Shown here: positions 27,304 to 38,079 of the stretch, piece by piece
Position numbering within the stretch: position 1 is the first letter of the stretch
Layout: the number at the start of each line of letters is the position of its first letter
DNA from: Hydrogenophaga sp. Root209
GTDB taxonomy: Bacteria; Pseudomonadota; Gammaproteobacteria; Burkholderiales; Burkholderiaceae_C
Direction: 5' to 3'
Assembly (NCBI RefSeq): GCF_001428625.1
Contig: NZ_LMIE01000002.1
Coordinates: forward strand, 121,367-185,366
Length of the DNA stretch: 64,000 nt
The notes under the pieces: generated by a model
What the model was told of the DNA's origin: nothing
The model's input: the letters and a program-made list of their open reading frames with translations, nothing else
The model's database searches: none
Translations under genes and position numbers: made by a program

Positions 27304-27999
27304 ATGCTTGAGATACAAGACCTTCACGCCTACTACGGCAAGAGCCACGTGCTGCACGGCGTGCAGTTTTCGGTCGGCAAGGGCGAGATCGTGGCCCTCC
27401 TGGGCCGCAACGGCTCGGGCCGCTCGACCACTGCCAAGGCCATCATGGGCCTGGTGGAGGCCACCGGCAGCGTGGCATGGCAAGGCAAGCCCATCCTGGG
27501 CAAGAAGCCATTTGAAATCGCGCACCTGGGCATCGGCCATGTGCCCGAAAACCGCGACATCTTCCCCAAGCTCACCGTGCACCAGAACCTGCTGCTCGGC
27601 CAGAAGGGCAAGGGGCTGGGTGCCCGCTGGAGCTTTGACGACATGTACGCCATGTTCCCGCGCCTGAAGGAGCGCGAGCACACCGAAGCCGGCGTGCTCT
27701 CGGGCGGCGAGCAGCAGATGCTCACGCTGTGCCGCACCCTCATGGGCGACCCCGACCTCATCATCATCGACGAGCCCACGGAGGGCCTCGCACCCAAGAT
27801 CGTGGAACTGGTGGCCGAGTACCTCCAGAAGCTCAAGGCACGCGGCGTGTCGGTGCTGCTGATCGAGCAAAAGCTCACCATTGCCCTGAGCATTTCCGAC
27901 CGGGTGCTGGTCATGGGGCACGGCAGCATCGTGTTCCAAGGCACGCCCGAGACGCTTCGTGCCGACGCTCAGATCCGCAAAGAATGGCTTGAGGTCTAG
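27304..27999 (+). CDS. livF: branched-chain amino acid-type ABC transporter ATPase (LivF) with altered Walker A
   Basis: A 231-aa ATPase pairing with LivG. The signature LSGGEQQML, Walker B LIIIDEPTEGL and the C-terminal region are intact. The H-loop position reads LLIEQKL, a LivF trait. The Walker A reads GRNGSGRST: the invariant lysine is arginine at R40 (codon CGC at 27421-27423). Arg substitutions normally cripple ATP hydrolysis, so this subunit may be a regulatory or asymmetric site, with LivG doing the canonical hydrolysis. The reading frame is otherwise undamaged and starts 9 nt after livG. It ends the transporter operon; a repeat follows. Confidence 0.92.
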   Translation: MLEIQDLHAYYGKSHVLHGVQFSVGKGEIVALLGRNGSGRSTTAKAIMGLVEATGSVAWQGKPILGKKPFEIAHLGIGHVPENRDIFPKLTVHQNLLLGQKGKGLGARWSFDDMYAMFPRLKEREHTEAGVLSGGEQQMLTLCRTLMGDPDLIIIDEPTEGLAPKIVELVAEYLQKLKARGVSVLLIEQKLTIALSISDRVLVMGHGSIVFQGTPETLRADAQIRKEWLEV

Positions 28000-28008
28000 A
28001 CACATGGC

Positions 28009-28090
28009 CCCCACGCTCCGCCGCTTCGCGAGTCGCTGCCCCCCAAAGGGGCGCTCCCGGCTTGGGGCGGCCCGGCGCCGGGAGTGCGCT
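28009..28090. repeat. dispersed GC-rich repeat, family 3-related
   Basis: Between livF and the FadJ-like gene lies CTCCGCCGCTTCGCGAGTCG, then CCCCCAAAGGGG and GGCCCGGCGCCGGGAG hairpins. The layout (coding-like CCGCTTCGCG start, CCCC/GGGG palindrome, GGCCCGG tail) matches the intergenic element at 36206-36280. Confidence 0.6.
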
Positions 28091-28122
28091 CCGCTACCTG
28101 ACTCACTGGCGACAATTGGGTC

Positions 28123-28163
28123 TTGCGGCAGCGCAGCAAGTTCCTAGAATCGAACGATCGTTC
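28123..28163 (+). promoter_or_regulatory. promoter with TetR-like palindromic operator upstream of the beta-oxidation genes
   Basis: TTGCGG (28123-28128), a 16-bp spacer and TAGAAT (28145-28150) form a plausible sigma-70 promoter. Immediately downstream, spanning the expected start point, is the perfect 12-bp palindrome GAACGATCGTTC (28152-28163). TetR-family repressors of fatty-acid degradation in betaproteobacteria are known to use AACG-NN-CGTT-type sites, so repression relieved by an acyl-CoA is a reasonable model. The regulator gene is not in this window. Confidence 0.55.
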
Positions 28164-28231
28164 TTTTTCGGGAAGAACATCACAGTCAATGCCCCTGGGC
28201 ACCCGTTTCCGCCAACAACGAAGGAGATTCC

Positions 28232-30343
28232 ATGACCGCTGAGTACCAGGTCCACGGCGATGTCGCCGTCATCGCCATGAACAACCCGCCGGTCAACGGT
28301 CTGGGTCTTTCCACGCGCCAGGGCATTGCCGCTGGCCTGGAGAAGGCGGAGGCCGATCCGGCCGTGAAGTCCATCGTGATCACCGGCGCCGGCAAGGCGT
28401 TTTCGGGCGGTGCCGACATCCGCGAATTCGGCTCGCCCAAGGCGCTGGCCGAGCCCAACCTGCTGTCGGTGATCCTCGCCGTGGAAAACACGTCCAAGCC
28501 CGTCATCGCCGCCATCCACAGCGTGTGCATGGGTGGTGGCCTGGAGCTGGCCCTGGGTTGCCACTACCGCATTGCCGCGCCCGGCACCAGCATTGCGCTG
28601 CCCGAAGTCAAGCTCGGCCTGATTCCCGGCGCCGGTGGCACGCAGCGCCTGCCGCGCGCCCTGGGTGTGGAGCCCGCGCTCAACATGATCGTGAGCGGTG
28701 AACCGGTGAAGAGCGAAATGCTGGCCATGCTGCCCGGCCAGAAGCTGTTCGACAAGATGGCCGCTTCGCCCGAAAGCCTGGCCGAAGAAGCCCTGGCGCT
28801 GGCGCGCGAGATGGCCGCCAAACACGCCGACGGCAGCGCGCTGCCCAAGGTGCGCAACCTGCCGTGCAAGCACCCGCTGGGCGACGCGTACTTTGCTTTT
28901 GCCCGCAACATGGTCAAGGGCATGTCGAAGAACTTCCCCGCGCCCGCCAAGTGCGTGGACGCGGTGGAAGCCGCCACCAAGAAGAAATTCGACGACGGCA
29001 TGGCCTTCGAGCGCGAGATCTTCATCAACCTGATGTGGACGCCCGAGTGCCGCGCGCTGCGTCACCTGTTCACGGCTGAACGCGCCGCGAGCAAGATCCC
29101 CGACGTGCCCGAAGACACGCCCAAGCGCGAGATCGCGTCGGTCGCCGTCATCGGCGCCGGCACCATGGGCGGCGGTATTTCCATGAACTTTCTCAACGCC
29201 GGTATCCCGGTGAAGATCCTGGAGATGAAGCAGGACGCGCTGGACCGCGGCATCGCGACCATCCGCAAGAACTACGAGGCCCAGGTCAAGAAGGGCAAGC
29301 TCAAGCAGGACAAATACGAACAGCGCATGGCGCTCTTGAGCACCACGCTGAGCTACGACGACATCGGCTCGGCCGACCTCGTGATCGAGGCCGTGTTCGA
29401 GGAAATCGGCGTCAAGGAAGCCGTGTTCAAGGAACTCGACCGCGTGATGAAGCCCGGCGCGATCCTGGCCTCCAACACCTCGACGCTGGACGTCAACAAG
29501 ATCGCCTCGTTCACCAAGCGTCCGCAGGACGTGGTGGGCCTGCATTTCTTCAGCCCGGCCAACGTGATGAAGCTGCTGGAAGTGGTGCGCGGTGAGAAAA
29601 CCGCCAAGGACGTGATGGCCACCGTGATGACCGTGGCCAAGAAGATCAAGAAAACAGCCGTGGTCTCCGGCGTGTGCGACGGCTTCATCGGCAACCGCAT
29701 GATCGAACAGTACGGCCGCCAGGGCGGCTTCCTGCTCGACGAAGGCTGCACGCCCGAGCAGGTCGACAAGGCGATGGAGAAGTTCGGCATGGCCATGGGC
29801 CCGTTCCGCATGGGCGACCTGGCGGGCAACGACATCGGCTGGGCGATCCGCAAGCGCCGCTACCAGGAAAAGCCGGACATGAAGTACAGCAAGACGGCCG
29901 ACCTGCTGTGCGAGAAGGGCCGCTACGGCCAGAAGACCGGCGCCGGCTGGTACGACTACGTGCCGGGCAAGCGCGACGCGATCCCGAACGCCGAGGTGGT
30001 GAAGATGATCGAGGACCACCGCGCCTCGCTCGGCATCACGCCGCGCAAGATCTCCGACGAGGAGATCGTGCAGCGCCTGGTGTATTCGCTGGTGAACGAA
30101 GCCGCGCACATCCTGGAAGAGGGCATTGCCAACAAGGCCAGCGATATCGACGTGGTCTACATCTTCGGCTACGGCTTCCCCGCGCACCGCGGCGGCCCGA
30201 TGATCTACGCCGACACCGTGGGCCTGTTCAACGTGGTGCAGAGCATGAAGCGCTTTGCGAAGAACCCGCTGGACGACGCGAAATTCTGGGAACCAGCCCC
30301 GCTTCTCAAACGCCTGGTCGCCGAAGGCAAGACCTTCAACTGA
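28232..30343 (+). CDS. bifunctional enoyl-CoA hydratase / 3-hydroxyacyl-CoA dehydrogenase (FadJ/FadB-like)
   Basis: A 703-aa multifunctional beta-oxidation enzyme. The N-terminal crotonase domain (about 1-190) has the oxyanion loops [12 protein letters not shown] and [12 protein letters not shown] and the catalytic glutamate in [17 protein letters not shown]. The NAD-binding domain begins near residue 300 ([12 protein letters not shown]). The dehydrogenase histidine lies in [17 protein letters not shown], and two 3HCDH C-terminal repeats complete the protein ([21 protein letters not shown]). Length fits the family (about 700-715 aa). AAGGAG precedes the ATG. It is followed by a thiolase 34 nt later, the classic order for an oxidation operon. 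Confidence 0.95.
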   Translation: MTAEYQVHGDVAVIAMNNPPVNGLGLSTRQGIAAGLEKAEADPAVKSIVITGAGKAFSGGADIREFGSPKALAEPNLLSVILAVENTSKPVIAAIHSVCMGGGLELALGCHYRIAAPGTSIALPEVKLGLIPGAGGTQRLPRALGVEPALNMIVSGEPVKSEMLAMLPGQKLFDKMAASPESLAEEALALAREMAAKHADGSALPKVRNLPCKHPLGDAYFAFARNMVKGMSKNFPAPAKCVDAVEAATKKKFDDGMAFEREIFINLMWTPECRALRHLFTAERAASKIPDVPEDTPKREIASVAVIGAGTMGGGISMNFLNAGIPVKILEMKQDALDRGIATIRKNYEAQVKKGKLKQDKYEQRMALLSTTLSYDDIGSADLVIEAVFEEIGVKEAVFKELDRVMKPGAILASNTSTLDVNKIASFTKRPQDVVGLHFFSPANVMKLLEVVRGEKTAKDVMATVMTVAKKIKKTAVVSGVCDGFIGNRMIEQYGRQGGFLLDEGCTPEQVDKAMEKFGMAMGPFRMGDLAGNDIGWAIRKRRYQEKPDMKYSKTADLLCEKGRYGQKTGAGWYDYVPGKRDAIPNAEVVKMIEDHRASLGITPRKISDEEIVQRLVYSLVNEAAHILEEGIANKASDIDVVYIFGYGFPAHRGGPMIYADTVGLFNVVQSMKRFAKNPLDDAKFWEPAPLLKRLVAEGKTFN

Positions 30344-30377
30344 TCCCACAGCACAAGACCGAACAGGAGAACATTTC

Positions 30378-31553
<1,176 letters not shown>

Positions 31554-31567
31554 CACCGGGGCGCAAC

Positions 31568-33391
31568 ATGACTCTGCGCCCGACCGTCGACTTCCTGCTG
31601 CACGACTGGCTGCACGTCGAAACGCTGCAGCAGCGCGAGCGTTTCGCGGATCACAGCCGCGAAACGTTTGATGCGGTGCTGGACACCTGCGAACGCATTG
31701 CGCGCGAGAAGTACGCGCCGTTCAACCGCCTGGTGGACACGCAGGAGCCGCACTTCGACGGCGAAAAAGTGATCCTGCCGCAGGCCACCCACGATGCGCA
31801 GAAGGCTTACGCCGGCTCGGGCATGTTGAGCGCTGCGCAGGACTACGAGGTGGGCGGCATGCAGTTGCCCTACACGGTGGAGGCCGCGGCCAACGCCTTC
31901 TTTGCCATGGCGTCGGTCAGCATCGGCAGCGGCATGCTCACCACCGGCAACGCCAACCTGCTCATGGTGCACGGCACCGAGGCGCAGAAACAGGTGTTTG
32001 CGCTCAACGAATTTTCGGGCCGCTTCTCGGGGACCATGTGCCTCTCGGAGCCGCAAGCCGGATCGAGCCTGAGCGACGTGTCCACGCGCGCCGTGCCCGA
32101 TGGCGCCGACTTTGCCGATGACCCGCTCGGCCCGCGCTACCGCCTCAAGGGCAACAAGATGTGGATCTCGGCCGGCGAACACGAGCTGACCGACAACATC
32201 ATCCACCTGGTGCTGGCCAAGATTCCCGATGAGCATGGCAAGCTCGTGCCCGGCACGCGTGGCATCTCGCTCTTCATCGTGCCCAAGAAAATGGTGAACG
32301 CCGCGGGTGAGTTGACCGGCGAGCGCAACGATGTGGCGCTGGCCGGCCTGAACCACAAGTGCGGCTGGCGCGGCACCACCAACACGCTGCTCAACTTCGG
32401 CGAAGGCAAGTACCCCGTTGGCGGAGAGGCGGGTGCCGTGGGCTACCTCGTGGGCCAGGCCGGCAAGGGCCTGCACTGCATGTTCCACATGATGAACGAG
32501 GCCCGCATCGGCGTGGGCATGGCCGCGACCATGCTGGGCATGGCGGGTTATCTCGCCAGCCTTGACTACGCGAAGAACCGCCCGCAGGGTCGCCCGATGG
32601 GCCCCGCCGGCAAGGACCCCGCCCAGCCACCGGTGCGCATCATCGAACACGCCGACGTGAAACGCATGCTGCTGGCGCAGAAGTCGTATTGCGAAGGCGC
32701 GCTCGCGCTCGAGCTGTATTGCGCGCGCCTGGTGGACGAACAACACACAGCCGATGCGGCCACGGCCGACGACGCGCGCCTGTTGCTGGAGGTGCTCACG
32801 CCCATCGCCAAGAGCTGGCCCAGCGAGTGGTGCCTGGAGGCGAACAGCCTCGCGATCCAGATCCACGGTGGCTACGGCTACACGCGCGATTTCCCGGTGG
32901 AACAGTACTGGCGCGACAACCGCCTGAACATGATCCACGAGGGCACGCACGGCATCCAGGCCATGGACCTGCTGGGCCGCAAGGTGCTGATGGAAGGTGG
33001 CAAAGGCCTCACGCTGCTGGCCGGGCGCATCAACGGCGCCATCCAGCGCGCGATCCACATTCCCGAATTTGCGGCCCATGCCAACGCGCTGGGCCAGGCG
33101 CTCGCGCAGGTGGGGGCTGCGACCAAGGCCGCCTGGGCCACCGGCGAACCGACCGATGCGCTGGCCAATGCCGTGCCGTATCTGCAGGCCTTTGGCCACA
33201 CCGTGCTGGCCTGGGTGTGGCTGGACGTGGCGGTGGCCGCGCACGCAGCGCCCGAGTCGAACGCACGCACCGGCCGGCTGGCGGCCATGCGCTTCTTTTT
33301 CCACTACGAGCTGCCGAAAATCGGCGCCTGGCTGCAGGTGGTGAGCAGCCGCGACCAGACTTGCGCCACCCTGCCGGAGGAGGCTTTCTGA
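31568..33391 (+). CDS. acyl-CoA dehydrogenase, DmdC-like, about 600 aa
   Basis: A 607-aa FAD-dependent acyl-CoA dehydrogenase of the long form that includes 3-methylmercaptopropionyl-CoA dehydrogenase (DmdC) and other medium-chain enzymes. FAD- and substrate-binding blocks include GTMCLSEPQAGSSLSDV, KMWISAGEH and IQIHGGYGYTRDFPVEQYWRDNR. The catalytic base is the glutamate of MIHEGTHGIQAMDLLGRK. The C-terminal DUF-type extension (residues about 470-607) is as in DmdC. Its substrate is not fixed by sequence, although a DmdB-type ligase lies in the same block. The stop and the next ATG share one base (TGATG). Confidence 0.93.
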   Translation: MTLRPTVDFLLHDWLHVETLQQRERFADHSRETFDAVLDTCERIAREKYAPFNRLVDTQEPHFDGEKVILPQATHDAQKAYAGSGMLSAAQDYEVGGMQLPYTVEAAANAFFAMASVSIGSGMLTTGNANLLMVHGTEAQKQVFALNEFSGRFSGTMCLSEPQAGSSLSDVSTRAVPDGADFADDPLGPRYRLKGNKMWISAGEHELTDNIIHLVLAKIPDEHGKLVPGTRGISLFIVPKKMVNAAGELTGERNDVALAGLNHKCGWRGTTNTLLNFGEGKYPVGGEAGAVGYLVGQAGKGLHCMFHMMNEARIGVGMAATMLGMAGYLASLDYAKNRPQGRPMGPAGKDPAQPPVRIIEHADVKRMLLAQKSYCEGALALELYCARLVDEQHTADAATADDARLLLEVLTPIAKSWPSEWCLEANSLAIQIHGGYGYTRDFPVEQYWRDNRLNMIHEGTHGIQAMDLLGRKVLMEGGKGLTLLAGRINGAIQRAIHIPEFAAHANALGQALAQVGAATKAAWATGEPTDALANAVPYLQAFGHTVLAWVWLDVAVAAHAAPESNARTGRLAAMRFFFHYELPKIGAWLQVVSSRDQTCATLPEEAF

Positions 33392-33693
33392 TGCTGCAGC
33401 ACATCGTCATGTGGAAGATCAAGGACCTGGGCGCCGAGGGCGACAAGGCCACCAACGTCGCGAAGGCCAAGGCCCTGCTCGACGCCTGCGCGCACCTGGT
33501 GCCCGGCATCGAACGCTTTGAAGTGGCCACGGCCCAGCCGGGTCTGGAGGGCACCTACGATCTGGTGCTCAACAGCAGCTTCACCGACCGCGCAGCACTC
33601 GCGGCGTACCAGACCCATCCTTCGCATGTGGCACTCAAGCCGTTCATGCGCAAGGTTGTTCAGGAGCGCCAGTGCATGGACTATGAGACATGA
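33391..33693 (+). CDS. Dabb family (stress-responsive A/B barrel) protein
   Basis: A 100-aa dimeric ferredoxin-like barrel protein with the family opening MLQHIVMWKIKD and the histidine region YQTHPSHVALKPFMRKVV. Members are often small accessory or detoxifying enzymes; the function here is unknown. It is translationally coupled to the acyl-CoA dehydrogenase (TGATG) and ends the coupled set before a repeat. Confidence 0.88.
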   Translation: MLQHIVMWKIKDLGAEGDKATNVAKAKALLDACAHLVPGIERFEVATAQPGLEGTYDLVLNSSFTDRAALAAYQTHPSHVALKPFMRKVVQERQCMDYET

Positions 33694-33697
33694 AACA

Positions 33698-33790
33698 CCC
33701 CCTGCGCCGCTTTGCGGCTTCCCCCTCTCTTGCGCCTTCGGCTTGGAGGGGGACGGCACCTTGGGCCGGCAAAGCCGGACCCTCAGTGCC
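33698..33790. repeat. dispersed repeat, family 3
   Basis: It starts CCCCTGCGCCGCTTTGCGGC, has the hairpin GCGCCTTCGGCTTGGAGGGG and ends GGGCCGGCAAAGCCGGACCC. It matches the element after purL (7976-8070) over nearly its whole length. It begins 5 nt after the Dabb stop. Confidence 0.75.
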
Positions 33791-33846
33791 CCTGGCCTGT
33801 GCTGCTTCATGCGTCGTCTGACATACCCAAACCAAAGGAGAACAAC

Positions 33847-34638
<792 letters not shown>

Positions 34639-34649
34639 CCACACCCATA

Positions 34650-34722
34650 CCGTTCGGGCTGAGCTTGTCGAAGCCCTCGCACACACATTGCAAGAACCCT
34701 TCGACAAGCTCAGGGCGAACGG
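34650..34722. repeat. palindromic repeat, family 1, copy D (intergenic)
   Basis: A 73-bp element with arms CCGTTCGGGCTGAGCTTGTC and CTTCGACAAGCTCAGGGCG up to GAACGG. It lies between the SDR and PaaI-like genes, ending 16 nt before the latter's ATG. Its length is not a multiple of three, unlike the sharply bounded coding copies. Confidence 0.88.
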
Positions 34723-34738
34723 ATATCTCTTCAAGGCC

Positions 34739-35167
34739 ATGAAATTCAGCGTCCGCATCCCTTTCGTCGAACTGCTCGGCTTCGAACTTCAGAAGTTCGA
34801 AGGCGGTGAGGCGGAGATCGCCTTCAAGCCTTCCGATGACCACCTGAATTCCTTCGACGTGGTGCACGGTGGCGCCAGCATGACGCTGCTGGACGTGGTG
34901 ATGGCGCACGCCGCGCGCTCGGTCGAGCCCGACATGGGCTGCGTCACCATCGAGATGAAGACCAGCTTCATGCGCGCGGCCAAGGGGCCGCTGCTGGCCA
35001 AGGGCAAGCTGCTGCACCGCACCGCCACCATGGCCTTCACCGAAGGCAGCATTTTTGATGCGGCGGGCAAGCTTTGCGCGCACGCCACCGGCACCTTCAA
35101 GTTCGTCGCCCGGCTACCTGTTGGCCCTGGAAGCACCCAGGCCTTCAACCGCATTTCCACAGACTGA
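34739..35167 (+). CDS. PaaI-type hotdog thioesterase
   Basis: A 142-aa hotdog-fold acyl-CoA thioesterase of the PaaI/YbgC group. The catalytic region is FDVVHGGASMTLLDVVMAHAA (conserved HGG and D), followed by CVTIEMKTSFMR, typical of the family. I take ATG 34739, which follows a weak TCAAGG site. Upstream in-frame codons run through the palindromic repeat and are unlikely to be translated. It may recycle CoA from blocked intermediates of the nearby oxidation pathway. The MDR reductase gene follows after 21 nt. Confidence 0.9.
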   Translation: MKFSVRIPFVELLGFELQKFEGGEAEIAFKPSDDHLNSFDVVHGGASMTLLDVVMAHAARSVEPDMGCVTIEMKTSFMRAAKGPLLAKGKLLHRTATMAFTEGSIFDAAGKLCAHATGTFKFVARLPVGPGSTQAFNRISTD

Positions 35168-35188
35168 TATTTCCACAGGAGTCACACC

Positions 35189-36205
35189 ATGCCCACCAAC
35201 CACCAGATCGTGCTCGACAACCGCCCACAAGGCGAAGCCACCGTCGACAACTTCAAGCTCGTCACCACCGACACCCCCGCGCTCAAGGATGGCCAGGTGC
35301 TGGTGCGCCACCACTTCCTGAGCCTGGACCCCTACATGCGCGGGCGCATGAACGACAGCAAGAGCTACGCGGCCTCGCAGCCGCTGGGCGAGGTCATGAT
35401 CGGCGGCACCGTGGGCGAGGTGGTCGAGTCCATGCACCCCAAGTTCAAGGCCGGTGACCAGGTCGTGGGCATGGGCGGCTGGCAGGAGTTCAGCGTGGTC
35501 GACGCCAACCAGGTGGGTGCCTTGCGCAAAGTGGACACGACCCACGTGCCGCTGTCGTACTACCTGGGTGCGGTCGGCATGCCCGGCGTGACCGCCTGGT
35601 ACGGCCTGGTGAAGATCATCAACCCCAAGGCCGGCGACACCGTGGTGATCAGCGCGGCCACGGGCGCGGTGGGCAGTGCCTTTGGCGCACTGGCCAAGGC
35701 GCGCGGCTGCCGCGCGGTGGGCATCGCCGGGGGCCCCGACAAATGCAAGTACGCGGTGGAAGAGCTCGGCTTTGACGCCTGCATCGACTACAAGCTGCAC
35801 AAGGACGCGTGGTCGCTGGCCAAGGCACTCAAGGAAGTCTGCCCCAAGGGCATCGACGGCTACTTTGAAAACGTGGGCGGCATGGTGCTCGACGCGGTGC
35901 TGCTGCGCATGAACGCCTTCGGCCGCATCGCGGTGTGCGGGATGATCGCCGGCTACGACGGGCAGCCCCTGCCGCTGACCAACCCGGCGCTGATCCTGGT
36001 GAACCGCCTGAAGATCGAAGGCTTCATCGTCAGCGAACACATGGAAGTCTGGCCCGAGGCCCTCACCGAGCTGGGCACGCTGGTGGCCACCGGCAAGCTG
36101 CGCCCGCGCGAGACCGTGGCGCAAGGTCTGGCCGCTGCGCCCGAGGCCTTCATGGGCCTGCTCAAGGGCAAAAATTTCGGCAAGCAACTGGTCAAGCTGG
36201 TGTAA
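35189..36205 (+). CDS. zinc-independent MDR reductase (CurA / prostaglandin-reductase-like)
   Basis: A 338-aa NADP-dependent medium-chain reductase of the leukotriene B4 dehydrogenase group, reducing alpha,beta-unsaturated carbonyls. Blocks include LSLDPYMRGRM, GMPGVTAWYGL and the cofactor motif ISAATGAVGSAFGALAK, followed by GIAGGPDKC, with ENVGG and MISGY-like GMIAGYDG. Zinc ligands are absent as expected. The ATG follows CACAGGAG. It could detoxify or saturate enoyl intermediates of the neighbouring pathway. Confidence 0.92.
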   Translation: MPTNHQIVLDNRPQGEATVDNFKLVTTDTPALKDGQVLVRHHFLSLDPYMRGRMNDSKSYAASQPLGEVMIGGTVGEVVESMHPKFKAGDQVVGMGGWQEFSVVDANQVGALRKVDTTHVPLSYYLGAVGMPGVTAWYGLVKIINPKAGDTVVISAATGAVGSAFGALAKARGCRAVGIAGGPDKCKYAVEELGFDACIDYKLHKDAWSLAKALKEVCPKGIDGYFENVGGMVLDAVLLRMNAFGRIAVCGMIAGYDGQPLPLTNPALILVNRLKIEGFIVSEHMEVWPEALTELGTLVATGKLRPRETVAQGLAAAPEAFMGLLKGKNFGKQLVKLV

Positions 36206-36280
36206 CCCCCCGCGCCGCCTGCGGCGTCACCCCCCAGGGGGGGCGCCACTGGCGGCCCGGCAAAGCCGGTTCCGCGGTGG
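36206..36280. repeat. dispersed GC-rich repeat, family 3-related
   Basis: It begins directly after the MDR stop: CCCCCCGCGCCGCCTGCGGC, then CACCCCCCAGGGGGGG and GGCGGCCCGGCAAAGCCGG. It shares the CGCGCCGC…GCGGC opening and GGCAAAGCCGG tail with 33698-33790 and the CCCC/GGGG core with 28009-28090, as if it were a chimera of the subtypes. Confidence 0.65.
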
Positions 36281-36318
36281 CCTGGTTTGAAGGCGCCGCT
36301 CTCGTTGGAGGTGTTGTG

Positions 36319-38067
36319 ATGAATGCGACGCATGAAGTGTTCAACCAGCCTGCGCCGCTGGTCGATACCAACCTGTTCAGTACCAACCGGGCGATGCAGT
36401 CGGCGCTGGCGTTCAACGCGCCCGCGCTCGACACCGCCCCGCTGCATGCGCTGGGCGCTGTGGTGGGCAGCGGCGAGATGCAGACCCACGCGCGGCTGGC
36501 CAATGTGCACACGCCGCAGCTCAAGACGCACAACCGCTTCGGACAGCGCGTGGACCAGGTGGAGTTCCACCCGAGCTACCACGCGCTGATGACGGAGGCT
36601 GTTGCGGCCGGGTTGCATGGTGCGGCTTGGGGCAGCCCTCACCCCAACCCCCTCCCGCCAGCGGGAGAGGGGGCCAATACCGACAACCCTTCAGGCGCGC
36701 GTGACTTGCCCCCTCTCCCGCTGGCGGGAGAGGGTTGGGGTGAGGGTGCAGCGAGTTCACACCTCCTGCGCGCCGCCGGTTTCATGCTCTTCACCGAGCT
36801 CGAGCCTTCCATCCTGTGCCCCATCTCCATGAGCTACGCGGTGGCGCCCGCGCTCAAGGACAACCCGGCCATCTACAAAGACTGGGAAGCGGGCCTCACC
36901 AGCCGCGCCTACGACCCGCAACTCAAGGTCTGGCGCGACAAGGCGGGCCTGACCATGGGCATGGGCATGACGGAGAAGCAGGGCGGCTCCGACGTGCGCG
37001 CGAACACCACGCGCGCCGAGCCCGCCGGCAGCGACGCCTGGGGCCAGCGCTTCAGCGTCACCGGCCACAAGTGGTTCTTCTCCGCGCCCATGTGCGACGC
37101 CTTCCTGATCCTCGCGCAGACCGCCAGCGGCCTGAGTTGCCTGTTCCTGCCGCGCGTGCTGCCTGACGGTTCGATGAACCAGCTCTTCATCCAGCGCCTG
37201 AAGGACAAGCTGGGCAACAAGGCCAACGCGAGTTCCGAGGTGGAATTTGTGGGTGCCAGCGCCTGGCTGGTGGGCGAGGAGGGCCGTGGCATCCCGCAGA
37301 TCCTGGCCATGGGCACCATGACGCGGCTCGATTGCGCCCTGGGCACCAGCGGCCTGATGCGCCAGGCGCTGAGCATCGCGCTCAACCACACGGCACAACG
37401 CAAGGCCTTTGGCAAAACGCTCATCGACCAACCGCTGATGAAGAACGTGCTGGCCGACCTGGCGCTCGAATCCGAGGCCGCGACCGCGCTCGCGCTGCGT
37501 CTGGCGCGCAGTTTCGACCGTGCCGGCGACCCACACGAACAGGTGATGAACCGCCTGCTCACGCCCGTGGCGAAATTCTGGATCTGCAAGCGCGGCAGCC
37601 ACTTCGCGCAGGAAGCCATGGAGTGCCTGGGCGGCAACGGTTATGTGGAGGAGGGCGGCGAGGGCGTGATGGCGCGCATCTACCGCGAAATGCCGCTCAA
37701 TTCGATCTGGGAAGGCGCGGGCAACATCATGGCCATCGACCTGTTGCGCGCGCTGCGCAAGGCCGACGCGGCCGCCGCCCTGGCGCACGAGATCGCACCC
37801 GCCCGGGGCATGCACCCGGCGCTGGACCGGCTCGCCGCGCAACTGCCCATCCGCGTGGAAGAGATGGCCACCGAGATGGAAGCCCGCCGCCTGGCGCAAG
37901 ACGTGGCGCTGGCGGTGCAGGCCGCCTTGCTGGCCCAGACCGCACCCGCCGCCGTGTTCAGCGCGTTTTGCGATTCGCGCATCGGCGGTGAGTGGGGCCA
38001 CAGCTTCGGCTCGCTGGGCGCCGGTGTCGACTTCGACGCCATACTCCAGCGCGCCAGACCCTCATGA
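36319..38067 (+). CDS. AidB-like acyl-CoA dehydrogenase
   Basis: A 582-aa flavoprotein of the AidB/isovaleryl-CoA dehydrogenase-like group. It shows the AidB N-terminal block FNQPAPLVDTNLFSTNRAM, then GMGMTEKQGGSDVRANTT, GHKWFFSAPMCDAFLILAQ, ECLGGNGYVEEGG and LNSIWEGAGNIMAIDLLRAL. AidB of E. coli is 541 aa; the excess is accounted for by a 37-codon repeat at residues 107-143 (PHPNPLPPAGEG… / …LPLAGEGWGEG). AidB binds DNA and is linked to the alkylation response; the ogt gene lies 2.5 kb downstream. The ATG at 36319 follows TTGGAGG. Confidence 0.92.
   Translation: MNATHEVFNQPAPLVDTNLFSTNRAMQSALAFNAPALDTAPLHALGAVVGSGEMQTHARLANVHTPQLKTHNRFGQRVDQVEFHPSYHALMTEAVAAGLHGAAWGSPHPNPLPPAGEGANTDNPSGARDLPPLPLAGEGWGEGAASSHLLRAAGFMLFTELEPSILCPISMSYAVAPALKDNPAIYKDWEAGLTSRAYDPQLKVWRDKAGLTMGMGMTEKQGGSDVRANTTRAEPAGSDAWGQRFSVTGHKWFFSAPMCDAFLILAQTASGLSCLFLPRVLPDGSMNQLFIQRLKDKLGNKANASSEVEFVGASAWLVGEEGRGIPQILAMGTMTRLDCALGTSGLMRQALSIALNHTAQRKAFGKTLIDQPLMKNVLADLALESEAATALALRLARSFDRAGDPHEQVMNRLLTPVAKFWICKRGSHFAQEAMECLGGNGYVEEGGEGVMARIYREMPLNSIWEGAGNIMAIDLLRALRKADAAAALAHEIAPARGMHPALDRLAAQLPIRVEEMATEMEARRLAQDVALAVQAALLAQTAPAAVFSAFCDSRIGGEWGHSFGSLGAGVDFDAILQRARPS
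36636..36746 (+). repeat. palindromic repeat, family 2, double copy inside the AidB-like gene
   Basis: A 111-bp inverted element: CCCTCACCCCAACCCCCTCC with an inner CCGCCAGCGGG hairpin at one end, and the mirror arm ending GGTTGGGGTGAGGG at the other. It is translated in frame as 37 residues. A single-hairpin relative lies at 8109-8145. Confidence 0.9.
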
Positions 38068-38079
38068 CCGCCCAAGTTT

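Noticed and set aside
27421-27423. livF as a pseudogene because of the Walker A change
   Set aside because: The frame, length, signature, Walker B and spacing are all intact, so a functional variant is more likely than decay.
36636-36746. A CRISPR-like or tandem repeat
   Set aside because: There is a single inverted pair with no regular spacer series; it is a palindromic dispersed element.
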